Shown here in pieces: positions 35,022 to 43,807 of a stretch of 64,000 nt of DNA. The stretch is from Zobellia russellii (GTDB lineage: Bacteria > Bacteroidota > Bacteroidia > Flavobacteriales > Flavobacteriaceae). Location: positions 248,001-312,000 of the forward strand of contig NZ_JACSOI010000001.1 of the NCBI RefSeq assembly GCF_018728565.1, read 5' to 3'. The translations under genes were made by a program, and so were the position numbers. Within the stretch, counting starts at the first letter, position 1. The number at the start of each line of letters is the position of its first letter. The notes beneath the pieces are model-generated. The model was not told the origin of the DNA and made no database searches. It saw only the letters and a list, made by a program, of their open reading frames with translations.

Positions 35022-35942
35022 TTAGAAAGAGTAGTTAAGACCAAAAAGGTAGTAGCTCTGTAGAACATTATCCAAATTGTCAAAAGACGCATTGGCATCC
35101 GAAACTAATGCATTAGCCAAACCTTCTTGTTTGTTGTCACGAAGACCAAATTCAAAACCTACACCAATTCCTTTCCAAAGCGTGTATCCAAAAGAGTTGA
35201 TCCATGTCCAGTTAGAAAGATCACCGCTCTTGTAACTTTGAAAAGTAGAGAAGTTGGTCTTAAAGTTAATTGACCCCAACTGTTTTGCATAATCAACAAC
35301 AATCTTAGCACCAGCAGAAGAATCGTAAGCTGCATCATTATCAGCAAAAACAAAGTTGTAGTTCAATGGGTGAATAACAACTACCATATCAGGAATAGGA
35401 GTCCAAGTAGCACCAACACCAAAATCTAAATAACCAGGGTCATTAAAGTTGTTGATGATAGATGTACGATATTCCGCCAAGGCCGAAATAGCAAAGTTCT
35501 TATTCAATTTATAACCGTACAATGAAGTGATGTTAAAAACATCTGTTGTGTTATCAAATCCCTCCGCATCCGTAGGATCGTTTTTATCATCTAACTTAAC
35601 CCATTGGAAATTAGCATTGGCAGAGTTTCTCCAGAAGAACTTCTCCCTATCCAAGTTAGCGATTGCATTAACCGTAACCCCAATGTTTCCTGAAGAGTTA
35701 TCCGGTGTACCTTGCGAGTACCAGTTATTAAATTTTGAAAGGTTGGCACCTATTGTACCGAACGCTCTTATTTTCCACCCTGGAAAAGCATCAATTTGTC
35801 CTTGAAGCGCATCTACCCTACCTTGAATGGCACTGATAGAGTCTTTTTTTGCAGCCTGTTCAGCTTTTAATTCATCAATTGTCTGTGCAAAACCCACCGA
35901 AAAGGTAAGTAATGCCAAAGATGTAAGCAGTAATTTTCTCAT
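35022..35942 (-). CDS. DUF3078 family secreted/outer-membrane protein
   Basis: The product (306 residues from ATG 35942; a GTG nine codons upstream is less likely) has a clear signal peptide (MRKLLLTSLALLTFSVGFAQ), a short coiled-coil-like stretch (DELKAEQAAKKDSISAIQGRVDALQGQ in pieces) and a beta-rich remainder ending in YYLFGLNYSF. The C-terminal Phe and alternating aromatic strands suggest an outer-membrane beta-barrel. DUF3078 proteins are common in Bacteroidota, with unknown function. It is the last gene of the suf-side row, with a strong terminator immediately downstream. Confidence 0.82.
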   Translation of the reverse strand: MRKLLLTSLALLTFSVGFAQTIDELKAEQAAKKDSISAIQGRVDALQGQIDAFPGWKIRAFGTIGANLSKFNNWYSQGTPDNSSGNIGVTVNAIANLDREKFFWRNSANANFQWVKLDDKNDPTDAEGFDNTTDVFNITSLYGYKLNKNFAISALAEYRTSIINNFNDPGYLDFGVGATWTPIPDMVVVIHPLNYNFVFADNDAAYDSSAGAKIVVDYAKQLGSINFKTNFSTFQSYKSGDLSNWTWINSFGYTLWKGIGVGFEFGLRDNKQEGLANALVSDANASFDNLDNVLQSYYLFGLNYSF

Positions 35943-36008
35943 GGTATTTGTGTTTATTAATTTAGACACGCAAAAGTACTAATTGTCACTTATTTTAATA
36001 ATAAATGT

Positions 36009-36515
36009 CTACTTTCTTTTGTACAAAGGCACGGAAGAACATGCCTCTCCATACATGAGAGATTTTACTATGGGCTGTAACTTTCCTATTATCAATACGT
36101 AAGCATTAGGTGGCACCGGTTTATTACTACAACCTTTAACAATAACAAATTTGTCCTTTAGCTCCGAAACATCTAAATCTTTTAACGTTTCTGTATAAAG
36201 TAAGGTTTCCAAATCCTCTAAAGAACCCTGAATATACCGATTGGCATAAGGGTTTAAATAAGTGGCCAATAACATATAGGCCCAGCCCGGAACTATCGCA
36301 TCTGTTGAGCAATGTAGGGCAACGTAAGAATCTTTGTACTGTGCCCAGTCGTGCTCGGCGGCACGGGCGCGGAATTCTTTTTCCTTTAAAATAAAACCTT
36401 CCAATAGCCATTCGGAAATATCAAAAAGCACGCGCTTTCCCGGGAGATAATAATCCTCCAAGTTAAACGTAACCAATTTGCTCTCAGCTACCCTATTGAT
36501 AATTTCTTCTGCCAT
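36009..36515 (-). CDS. DUF2480 family protein
   Basis: The 168-residue protein matches the Bacteroidota DUF2480 family: EEIINRVAESKLVTFNLEDYY at the start, YKDSYVALHCSTDAIVPGWAYMLLATYL in the middle, and VIVKGCSNKPVPPNAYVLI near the end. The Cys residues (C94 region, C137 region, C162 region) are conserved-looking. Its function is unknown. It sits 8 bp downstream of the SufT-like gene, so a link with Fe-S assembly or delivery is likely from context only. Confidence 0.85.
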   Translation of the reverse strand: MAEEIINRVAESKLVTFNLEDYYLPGKRVLFDISEWLLEGFILKEKEFRARAAEHDWAQYKDSYVALHCSTDAIVPGWAYMLLATYLNPYANRYIQGSLEDLETLLYTETLKDLDVSELKDKFVIVKGCSNKPVPPNAYVLIIGKLQPIVKSLMYGEACSSVPLYKRK

Positions 36516-36523
36516 ATCCGCTT

Positions 36524-36853
36524 TTATAATAAGCCCAATTCCAATTTAGCCTCTTCACTCATAAGATCTTGCGTCCATGGTGGATCAAAAGTAATTTCTA
36601 CCTCTGCATCTTTAACGACGTCCAAAGACTTTACTTTTTCCTCTACCTCTGCAGGAAGCGATTCCGCAACCGGACAATTGGGAGATGTTAAGGTCATTAA
36701 TATCTTCACTTCGTTATCCTCATTTACGAATACGTCATAAATTAAACCAAGCTCATATATATCTACTGGAATTTCAGGATCGTATATGGTCTTAAGTATA
36801 ACTACTATTTTCTCGCCCAACTCTTGGCTATCAACTGCTATTTCTTCACTCAT
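36524..36853 (-). CDS. sufT: SufT-like DUF59/MIP18 family Fe-S assembly factor
   Basis: The 109-residue protein has the DUF59 core (LKTIYDPEIPVDIYELGLIYDV) and the Cys-bearing LTSPNCPVAESLPAEVEEKV motif, the residue implicated in cluster transfer in this family. SufT helps mature Fe-S proteins. It lies between sufE and the DUF2480 gene on the minus strand, in the order seen in other flavobacterial suf loci. Confidence 0.92.
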   Translation of the reverse strand: MSEEIAVDSQELGEKIVVILKTIYDPEIPVDIYELGLIYDVFVNEDNEVKILMTLTSPNCPVAESLPAEVEEKVKSLDVVKDAEVEITFDPPWTQDLMSEEAKLELGLL

Positions 36854-36905
36854 GTTCTTGAGATTAATTCGTTAAAGATTGAGGTCGCCCCTACAAGGCA
36901 TCACT

Positions 36906-37328
36906 CTAATTTAATTGTGTTTGGTAAGCTATGGCATATAGCTTCAATTGTTTGATCATACTTACCAAACCATTGGCCCGCGTAGGTGAAAGATGTTCTT
37001 TAAGACCAATTTCATCAATAAAATCGGTATTGGCATCAATAATATCTTGAGGTCTTTGATTACTAAAGGCCCTTATTAAAATGGCAATTATACCTTTCGT
37101 TATAATTGCATCGCTATCCGCAGTAAAAACCAATTTATCCTCCTCAAGCTCCGCATGAACCCACACTTTGCTTTGACAACCTTTGATAATATTATCATCA
37201 GTCTTAAATTTTTCGTTGATAAGCGGTAAGCTTTTGCCCAGCTCGATCATATATTCGTAGCGTTGCATCCAATCATCGAACATTGAAAATTCGTCTACTA
37301 TTTCGTCCTGTATTTCCTTTATCTGCAT
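36906..37328 (-). CDS. sufE: SufE, cysteine desulfurase activator
   Basis: The 140-residue protein has the SufE fold with the persulfide-accepting Cys in IIKGCQSKVWVHAEL and a C-terminal helical ISM region (HLSPTRANGLVSMIKQLKLYA). SufE takes sulfur from SufS and hands it to SufB. It lies 73 bp downstream of sufS on the same strand. Confidence 0.95.
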   Translation of the reverse strand: MQIKEIQDEIVDEFSMFDDWMQRYEYMIELGKSLPLINEKFKTDDNIIKGCQSKVWVHAELEEDKLVFTADSDAIITKGIIAILIRAFSNQRPQDIIDANTDFIDEIGLKEHLSPTRANGLVSMIKQLKLYAIAYQTQLN

Positions 37329-37401
37329 TATCGCTATTTTCGGTAAAAATACAACAACTATCTATGGATTTCAACACTTTAAGAGAATGATAACGCCATC
37401 C

Positions 37402-38616
37402 TTATTCCAACATGCCCTTTGCCCGGATTACCGCTTTGGCCAAGGCATCTACCTCATCCATAGTATTATAAAAACTAAAACTGGCCCTTACCGTTCCCGG
37501 AATTCCGTAAAAATCCATAATGGGTTGTGCACAATGGTGACCAGTTCTTACGGCAACGCCCAATTTGTCCAGAATAGAGCCTATGTCATAAGGATGCAGC
37601 CCTTCTATATTAAAAGAAATAACCGAAGTCTTGTTTTTTGCCGTCCCGTAAATCTTCAGCCCTTCTATTTTAAGCAATTCTTGCGTGGCATAACCCAACA
37701 GTTCATGCTCGTATTGAGCAATAGCCTCAAAACCTATGGCGTTCATATAATCCAGAGCGGCACCAAAGGCGATACCACCACAAATATTTGGTGTTCCCGC
37801 TTCAAATTTATGCGGTAAATCTGCATAGGTAGTTTTCTCAAAAGTTACCTCAGCAATCATCTCTCCCCCTCCTTGGTAGGGAGGCAATTTATTTAGCCAT
37901 TCTTCTTTGCCATACAAAGCCCCTACACCGGTAGGCCCACACATTTTATGAGCTGAGACCGTATAAAAATCGACATCCAATTTTTGCATGTCCGCTTTAA
38001 CATGGGGAGCCGCTTGCGCGCCATCAATTAAAACAGCAGCACCAACAGCATGTGCTTTTTCTATTATTTCTTCAATGGGATTAATGGTTCCTAGTGCGTT
38101 GGAAATATGATTACAGAAAACCAATTTGGTCTTGGTGGAGAGTAATTCTTCAAAAATGTCCATTCGCAACTCACCATCAAGATTCATCGGAATTACCTTC
38201 AAAACGGCACCTGTTCTTTCGGCCAACATTTGCCAAGGCACGATATTAGAATGGTGCTCCATAGCCGACACCAGTATCTCATCACCTTTTTTCAATAAGG
38301 TGGTAAACCCATTGGCAACGATGTTAATACTGTGCGTTGTTCCTGAGGTAAATATAATCTCGTATGAATTCTTTGCATTGAAGTGCTTCTGAATCTTTTG
38401 CCGAGCTACTTCATATTTATCAGTTGCTTCTTGAGACAGTGCATGCACGCCACGATGTATATTGGCGTTGTAATTCTGGTAGTAATCTACTATAACATCT
38501 ATCACCTGTTGAGGCGTTTGTGATGTAGCAGCATTGTCTAAGTATACCAAAGGCTTTCCGTTCACTTCTCTTTTGAGAATAGGGAAATCCTCTCTTATTT
38601 TATTTATATCTAACAT
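37402..38616 (-). CDS. sufS: SufS-type cysteine desulfurase
   Basis: The protein (404 residues from ATG 38616) is a group II PLP-dependent desulfurase: VYLDNAATSQTPQQV, the HHSNIVPW motif, the PLP lysine in TVSAHKMCGPTGVGALYG and the active Cys loop VRTGHHCAQPIM near the C-terminus. A TTG seven codons upstream is an unlikely start. It supplies sulfur to the SufBCD scaffold. A 205-residue putative outer-membrane protein separates it from sufD. Confidence 0.95.
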   Translation of the reverse strand: MLDINKIREDFPILKREVNGKPLVYLDNAATSQTPQQVIDVIVDYYQNYNANIHRGVHALSQEATDKYEVARQKIQKHFNAKNSYEIIFTSGTTHSINIVANGFTTLLKKGDEILVSAMEHHSNIVPWQMLAERTGAVLKVIPMNLDGELRMDIFEELLSTKTKLVFCNHISNALGTINPIEEIIEKAHAVGAAVLIDGAQAAPHVKADMQKLDVDFYTVSAHKMCGPTGVGALYGKEEWLNKLPPYQGGGEMIAEVTFEKTTYADLPHKFEAGTPNICGGIAFGAALDYMNAIGFEAIAQYEHELLGYATQELLKIEGLKIYGTAKNKTSVISFNIEGLHPYDIGSILDKLGVAVRTGHHCAQPIMDFYGIPGTVRASFSFYNTMDEVDALAKAVIRAKGMLE

Positions 38617-38639
38617 AGTCAATCTTCTTAAATACAAAG

Positions 38640-38668
38640 ATACCCGATTGTAAAAACAAATCGGGTAT
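38640..38668 (-). terminator. hairpin between outer-membrane protein gene and sufS (attenuator-like)
   Basis: ATACCCGATT (38640-38649) and AATCGGGTAT (38659-38668) form a perfect 10-bp stem with a 9-nt loop, just downstream of the 38696-39313 gene on the minus strand and 24 bp before the sufS start. The T-tract after it is broken (CTTTGTATTT), so it may act as a partial terminator or an mRNA-stability element. Confidence 0.5.
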
Positions 38669-38695
38669 TAGAGTACTTGAATTTGTATCTGAGGA

Positions 38696-39313
38696 TTAAA
38701 ACCTAAAACCAACTCCGACCTTTATGAGACTTATATGTTCTATGTTTCTTAAAGTTTCTCCTTCTCCCTTTGTTTTATCAGCAACATTTCGGATAAGGTC
38801 AACCTGAGTTTTTAAAAAGAACCGCTTAGTTATATCATAAGAGAGTCCCAAATTCACATTTATTCCCCCTTCTGACTCTGTAATCTTGTGCGCCCCAGGA
38901 AATGGAGGTTCATTTGGCCCATAATCAAATACACCATCATATTTAGATTCAACAAAAGTATACCCTAGCCCTATAGAAGGGTGAAGTTTTTTTGCTCCCG
39001 GAATAGAAAACTCTGCAAAGACCTCAGGTTTAATTAGCCAGTGAGTCTCAGTGTAATCATATGATGAAGGGTCATTAAAGTCTTTTGTGTCTGCCTTGTA
39101 AATTCCTGTGTTGATACCCGCACCGATTTTGACAATGTTAAAATCCAAAAATCGATATTTTACACCTAGGTCAATAATACCTTTAGCATCATTTCCTAAA
39201 TCATCACCAGAAGAAAAAGGATAATTTGCTTCCACACTCCATTTGTGATCCTGAGCGAACAAGCTTGCACTTAAAAAGAAAATTAAAGCTGATAAAAAGT
39301 AGATTTTTTTCAT
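38696..39313 (-). CDS. putative outer-membrane beta-barrel protein, unknown function
   Basis: The 205-residue protein has a signal peptide (MKKIYFLSALIFFLSASLFAQ) and an alternating aromatic/polar beta-strand pattern ending in HISLIKVGVGFRF, typical of small outer-membrane barrels (OmpW/OmpX-like size). It interrupts the suf row between sufD and sufS, and has its own flanking hairpins: a terminator upstream and an attenuator-like hairpin downstream. That suggests insertion into a pre-existing operon with independent expression. No iron-related motif is visible. Confidence 0.7.
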   Translation of the reverse strand: MKKIYFLSALIFFLSASLFAQDHKWSVEANYPFSSGDDLGNDAKGIIDLGVKYRFLDFNIVKIGAGINTGIYKADTKDFNDPSSYDYTETHWLIKPEVFAEFSIPGAKKLHPSIGLGYTFVESKYDGVFDYGPNEPPFPGAHKITESEGGINVNLGLSYDITKRFFLKTQVDLIRNVADKTKGEGETLRNIEHISLIKVGVGFRF

Positions 39314-39370
39314 ACGAACGATTCATTAATGGTTTATAATTCGGTCGTAAATTTATACGTAAATTCCTTC

Positions 39371-39408
39371 AAAAAAATAACGGCACTCCCAAAGTGCCGT
39401 TAAAAAAA
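39371..39408. terminator. intrinsic terminator downstream of sufD
   Basis: AACGGCACT (39379-39387), 5-nt loop and AGTGCCGTT (39393-39401), with A/T-runs on both sides (minus-strand tail ATTTTTTT). It separates sufBCD from the outer-membrane protein and sufS, so the suf genes form at least two transcripts. Confidence 0.85.
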
Positions 39409-39455
39409 TTATATGTTTTAAGATAATTTCTTGTTAAGAAATCTCATGGTTCTCC

Positions 39456-40772
39456 TTATAAGTCGAACCCAAGATTAACACCTAACTTTTTAGCAATCAA
39501 CTTATTAATACGTGCTTTTAGTTCTGGTATACGTACACTTTCCAGTACATTATTAGCAAAAGCATACATTAACAATGCTCTCGCTTCCTTTTCAGGAATA
39601 CCCCGAGATTGTAAGTAGAATAAAGCATCTTCATCTAACTGCCCAATAGTACAACCGTGTGAACATTTTACATCATCCGCAAAAATCTCTAACTGCGGCT
39701 TAGTATTGATTGTAGCCTTGTCACTAACCAAAATATTATTGTTCTGCTGAAACGCATTGGTTTTCTGCGCAATCTTATTTACAATAATCTTACCGTTAAA
39801 GACTCCTGTAGAACTATCGCCATAAATACCTTTATAATCCTGGTGACTTTCACAGTTAGGCTCAATGTGGTGCACTAACGTATGATGATCTACATGTTGC
39901 TTATCGCCCAAAATAGTAACCCCTTTCATAGTGGAGTCAATATATTCTCCATTCTGGTAGAAGTTAAGATTATTACGAGTTAGTTTTCCACCAAAAGAGA
40001 AGGTATGAACCTTAACCACACTCTTATCTTTTTGGTCTATGTAGGTATTATCAATCAATGAGGCAGAAGCCGCATCATTCTGAATCTTATAATAATCAAC
40101 AATTGCATTTTTCGCTGCGAAAATCTCCGTCACGCTGTTGGTCAAAACTTCGTTGGATGTCAAACTTTGGTGACGTTCAATAATCTGAACCTCGGCATTC
40201 TCTTCCGCAATAATCAAATTCCTTGGCTGCAACAAAATAGATGCCTCGTTCCCCGTAGCGAAATGAATAATTTCTATAGGCTTCTTGGGCATTTTATTCT
40301 TAGGAATATAAATATACGCCCCTTCTCTACTAAATGCAGTGTTCAATGTAGTTAGCGACTCATCTTTAGACGCTACTTTATTAAAATACACATCTATAAC
40401 CGGCTTGTACATTGGCTTAGTAAGCGCTGCGCTCATTAAGCAAATATCAACACCATCATGCGTTGTTTCCGAAAGATAAGAGCTATAAATACCGTCTACA
40501 AAAATGATTTTATACGAATCTATTTCGTGCAAAAAGTATTTTTTAACGTCTTTATACTCAAGGGTATTTTCTTCTCGTGGGAAAATGCTGAAATCTATCT
40601 TTTGAAGGCTATTAAGAGAAGTGTACTTCCAAGCTTCCTCCTTTTTACTGGGAAAACCTTTAAGCTCAAAGTTCTTCATGGCCTCTGTTCTAACATCGTG
40701 CACGGAATGTTCCACATCTACGTTGTTCTCGAACGCCATAAAAGATGATATCAATTTGTCTTTTAAATCCAT
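39456..40772 (-). CDS. sufD: SufD, Fe-S scaffold component
   Basis: The 438-residue protein matches SufD/SufB core: EEAWKYTSLNSL, the central beta-helix region (ENAEVQIIERHQS) and the C-terminal DVKCSHGCTIGQLDEDALFYLQSRGIPEKEARALLMYAFANNVL signature. It forms the SufBC2D complex with SufB and SufC. It lies 72 bp after sufC, same strand, followed by a strong terminator. Confidence 0.95.
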   Translation of the reverse strand: MDLKDKLISSFMAFENNVDVEHSVHDVRTEAMKNFELKGFPSKKEEAWKYTSLNSLQKIDFSIFPREENTLEYKDVKKYFLHEIDSYKIIFVDGIYSSYLSETTHDGVDICLMSAALTKPMYKPVIDVYFNKVASKDESLTTLNTAFSREGAYIYIPKNKMPKKPIEIIHFATGNEASILLQPRNLIIAEENAEVQIIERHQSLTSNEVLTNSVTEIFAAKNAIVDYYKIQNDAASASLIDNTYIDQKDKSVVKVHTFSFGGKLTRNNLNFYQNGEYIDSTMKGVTILGDKQHVDHHTLVHHIEPNCESHQDYKGIYGDSSTGVFNGKIIVNKIAQKTNAFQQNNNILVSDKATINTKPQLEIFADDVKCSHGCTIGQLDEDALFYLQSRGIPEKEARALLMYAFANNVLESVRIPELKARINKLIAKKLGVNLGFDL

Positions 40773-40844
40773 ATATTTTAGTATTAAGTATTGATTACAA
40801 AGTTTTTAATGCTTTGAACCAATAACTCTGTACTTCGTACTATT

Positions 40845-41597
40845 TTAAACGGCAGTTTCCTGCTTTAACCAATCGTATCCTTTTTCTTCCAGCTCTAAAG
40901 CCAATTCTTTTCCGCCAGACTTTACAATTTTACCATTGTGCAATACGTGAACAAAATCAGGAACAATATAATCCAACAATCGCTGGTAGTGGGTAATCAC
41001 GATTACCGCATTGTCCTTGCTCTTAAGCTTGTTAACGCCATTAGCAACAATGCGCAAGGCATCAATATCCAAACCGGAATCCGTTTCATCCAAAATGGCC
41101 AACTTAGGCTCTAACATTGCCATTTGAAAAATTTCATTTCTCTTCTTTTCCCCACCGGAAAAACCTTCATTTAATGAACGAGATAAGAATTTACGGTCTA
41201 TTTCCAATAATTCCGATTTCTCACGAATCAACTTCAACATATCCTTGGCCGGCATATCTTCAAGACCTTTGGCCTTTCTAGATTCATTAATGGCCGTCTT
41301 CATAAAATTGGTTACGGAAACACCTGGTATTTCAACTGGATACTGAAAAGACAAGAACACCCCTTTGTGAGCGCGTTCTTCCGGAGAAGCATCTTCTAAA
41401 TCTTCACCCTCCAAGGAAACGCTACCTTCAGTAACCTCAAATTCTTCCTTACCTGCAATTACAGATGCCAAGGTACTTTTACCTGAACCGTTGGGGCCCA
41501 TTATGGCATGAACCTCACCAGCTTTTACCTCTAGGTTAATACCTCTTAATATTTCTTTGTCCTCTACACTAGCGTGTAAATTTTCGATTTTAAGCAT
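40845..41597 (-). CDS. sufC: SufC, Fe-S assembly ATPase
   Basis: The 250-residue ABC-type ATPase has Walker A GPNGSGKST, the family-specific ABC signature LNEGFSGGEKKRNEIFQMAM and Walker B LAILDETDSGLD. It powers conformational change in SufBC2D; unlike transporters it has no membrane partner. It lies between sufB and sufD. Confidence 0.97.
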   Translation of the reverse strand: MLKIENLHASVEDKEILRGINLEVKAGEVHAIMGPNGSGKSTLASVIAGKEEFEVTEGSVSLEGEDLEDASPEERAHKGVFLSFQYPVEIPGVSVTNFMKTAINESRKAKGLEDMPAKDMLKLIREKSELLEIDRKFLSRSLNEGFSGGEKKRNEIFQMAMLEPKLAILDETDSGLDIDALRIVANGVNKLKSKDNAVIVITHYQRLLDYIVPDFVHVLHNGKIVKSGGKELALELEEKGYDWLKQETAV

Positions 41598-41646
41598 TTT
41601 GCGAATCTTATTTATTAATCAAAACTATAAACTGCATTTGGCAAGA

Positions 41647-43092
41647 TTAACCTACCGAGCCTTCTAAACTAATTTCCAATAATTTTTGCGCCTCAACGGC
41701 AAATTCCATAGGCAATTTATTCAGAACTTCCTTACTGAACCCGTTTACAATCAAGGCAATAGCCTTTTCAGTATCTATACCTCTTTGGTTACAGTAGAAA
41801 ATTTGGTCTTCCCCGATCTTACTCGTAGTTGCCTCATGCTCTATCTGTGCACTTTTGTTCTTGGCTTCTATATATGGGAATGTGTGGGCCCCACATTCGT
41901 TACCCATTAGGAGGGAATCGCACTGAGAAAAGTTACGTGCATTCTCTGCACGGCTGTTCACCTGAACTAGACCCCTATAACTGTTCTGCGATTTTCCTGC
42001 GGATATACCTTTGGATATAATGGTACTACGGGTATTTTTACCTAAATGCACCATTTTTGTACCGGTATCTGCCTGCTGATAATTATTGGTTACGGCAATG
42101 GAGTAAAACTCACCTATTGAATTGTCCCCTTTTAATATACAAGAAGGATATTTCCAAGTAACGGCCGAACCTGTTTCTACCTGTGTCCAAGAAATCTTTG
42201 CATTTTTCTCGCACAAACCTCTTTTGGTAACGAAGTTATAAACCCCACCTTTTCCTTCTTTGTTCCCTGGGAACCAATTTTGTACCGTTGAGTATTTTAT
42301 TTCGGCGTCGTCTAAAGCAATAAGCTCAACAACAGCGGCATGTAACTGATTTTCATCTCTTGATGGTGCAGTACAACCTTCTAAATAACTTACATAACTA
42401 TCTTCATCTGCAATTACAAGCGTTCTTTCGAACTGACCTGTACCCGCTTGGTTGATTCTGAAGTAGGTGGATAGTTCCATTGGGCAACGAACACCTTTTG
42501 GAATGTAGCAGAAACTACCGTCTGAAAAAACAGCTGAGTTTAGAGCCGCATAAAAATTATCTTTCTGCGGAACTACCGATCCCAAATATTTTTTGACCAG
42601 CTCCGGATGCTCTTTTATAGCCTCGGAAATAGAGCAAAAAATGATTCCTTTTTCCGCCAGTGTCTTTTGGAAAGTAGTAGCAACGGAAACTGAATCCATT
42701 ACAATATCTACAGCAACGTTTTGCAGTTTCTTTTGCTCATCTACAGAAATACCCAATTTCTTGTACATTTCCAACAACTCCGGATCCACCTCATCCAATG
42801 TTTTATTAGGGTCCGCTTTTACAGGTGCGGAATAATAGCTTATTGCTTGAAAATCTGGTTTAGTGTAATGCACATTGGCCCATTCCGGCTCCTCCATCTC
42901 CTTCCAAATCTTGAAAGCCTCTAAACGCCAAAGGGTCATCCACTCTGGTTCTTCTTTCTTTTTCGAAATGGCGATAACGATTTCCTCGTTCAATCCATTC
43001 GGGAAAGTATCGGACTTAATATCCGTATAGAAACCGTACTCGTACTCCTTGGTTTCGAGTTCCTTTTTTAGTTCTTCTTCTGTATATGCCAT
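41647..43092 (-). CDS. sufB: SufB, Fe-S scaffold
   Basis: The 481-residue protein has the SufB signatures [71 protein letters not shown] and C-terminal [27 protein letters not shown]. It hosts nascent cluster assembly with SufC and SufD. It follows the A-type carrier gene by 62 bp on the same strand. Confidence 0.97.
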   Translation of the reverse strand: MAYTEEELKKELETKEYEYGFYTDIKSDTFPNGLNEEIVIAISKKKEEPEWMTLWRLEAFKIWKEMEEPEWANVHYTKPDFQAISYYSAPVKADPNKTLDEVDPELLEMYKKLGISVDEQKKLQNVAVDIVMDSVSVATTFQKTLAEKGIIFCSISEAIKEHPELVKKYLGSVVPQKDNFYAALNSAVFSDGSFCYIPKGVRCPMELSTYFRINQAGTGQFERTLVIADEDSYVSYLEGCTAPSRDENQLHAAVVELIALDDAEIKYSTVQNWFPGNKEGKGGVYNFVTKRGLCEKNAKISWTQVETGSAVTWKYPSCILKGDNSIGEFYSIAVTNNYQQADTGTKMVHLGKNTRSTIISKGISAGKSQNSYRGLVQVNSRAENARNFSQCDSLLMGNECGAHTFPYIEAKNKSAQIEHEATTSKIGEDQIFYCNQRGIDTEKAIALIVNGFSKEVLNKLPMEFAVEAQKLLEISLEGSVG

Positions 43093-43154
43093 TTTTTCCT
43101 TTTATACCAACTACACTAGGTAATTGAATAATTAGTTCTTTTACTATTTTCCGT

Positions 43155-43484
43155 TTATAACGAAAAACTTTCTCCGCAACCACAGGTGCGTTGTGCGTTA
43201 GGGTTGTTGAAAACAAACCCTTTTCCGTTCAATCCGCCAGAATAATCTAGCGTTGTACCCACTAGGTAAAGAAAACTTTTTTTATCTACAATAATGCGCA
43301 CATCGTTATCTTCAAAAACCTTATCGGTTTCTTCTTTCTTCTTGTCAAAATCGAGTTCATACGATAAGCCGCTACACCCACCACTCTTAACACCTACGCG
43401 AACAAAGTCCGTTGAGGCATCAAAACCTCCCTCGGTCATTAAGTCTATGACTTTCTTTTTCGCAGTCTCAGATACTTGAATCAT
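43155..43484 (-). CDS. sufA: A-type Fe-S carrier (SufA/IscA/ErpA family)
   Basis: The protein (109 residues from the second ATG; the first, at 43490, adds two residues) carries the three conserved cysteines of the HesB/IscA fold: GGCSGLSYELDFD and, at the C-terminus, TCGCGESFSL. A-type proteins carry clusters from the scaffold to apoproteins. It is the first gene of the suf row and has a good -7 box upstream. Confidence 0.94.
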   Translation of the reverse strand: MIQVSETAKKKVIDLMTEGGFDASTDFVRVGVKSGGCSGLSYELDFDKKKEETDKVFEDNDVRIIVDKKSFLYLVGTTLDYSGGLNGKGFVFNNPNAQRTCGCGESFSL

Positions 43485-43513
43485 AAGCATTTGGATTTAA
43501 TCTAAATAGTTTA

Positions 43514-43521
43514 CAAATATA
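43514..43521 (-). promoter_or_regulatory. suf operon promoter -7 box
   Basis: On the minus strand TATATTTG (complement of 43514-43521) fits TAnnTTTG exactly, 29 bp upstream of the sufA ATG. The -33 position has only a weak TTAG-type match. Confidence 0.5.
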
Positions 43522-43795
43522 CGGTATTAGTAGGGTTTTACCATAAGAACTAACATTATTATAACGCATATTGCAATAAGCTTTTTCTATTGATGTCCCA
43601 ATCTTATTCAATTAATAAAAAGGAGAGGTATGTATTTGGAAAAATCTTTATCAAAAATTGAGTCAAAGGAGAATTTCACTGGTATTTCCGTAAAAAAAGA
43701 GGGTTTTATATGGCTGTATAAATCCGGATTTAACCTGTATACAATTTTGTTTTCCTCCATTCATTAAAAATTAAGGCTATCAAAATTATCATTCT

Positions 43796-43803
43796 TACTT
43801 TTG
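43796..43803 (+). promoter_or_regulatory. thiL promoter -7 box next to the start codon
   Basis: TACTTTTG fits TAnnTTTG exactly but ends only 4 bp before the thiL ATG at 43808. If used, transcription would begin at or next to the ATG, giving a leaderless mRNA. Confidence 0.4.
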
Positions 43804-43807
43804 CAAA

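Larger units (their letters stand above)
43485..43807. other. 323-bp divergent intergenic region, sufA and thiL promoters
   Basis: The region holds divergent promoter boxes for sufA and thiL at its ends. The middle is AT-rich and contains a 45-codon open frame at 43630-43767 that I do not call a gene. No operator-like palindrome was evident. Confidence 0.5.

Noticed and set aside
36009-43484. suf locus considered as ISC-type or nif-type
   Set aside because: SufB, SufC, SufD, SufS and SufE are all present with clear signatures, and no IscU/HscA/NifU is seen.
43630-43767. 45-codon frame between sufA and thiL (starts MYLEKSLSK)
   Set aside because: A weak purine-rich stretch precedes it, but this lineage seldom relies on Shine-Dalgarno. 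It has no overlap or coupling and no recognisable sequence, and lies in a promoter region.
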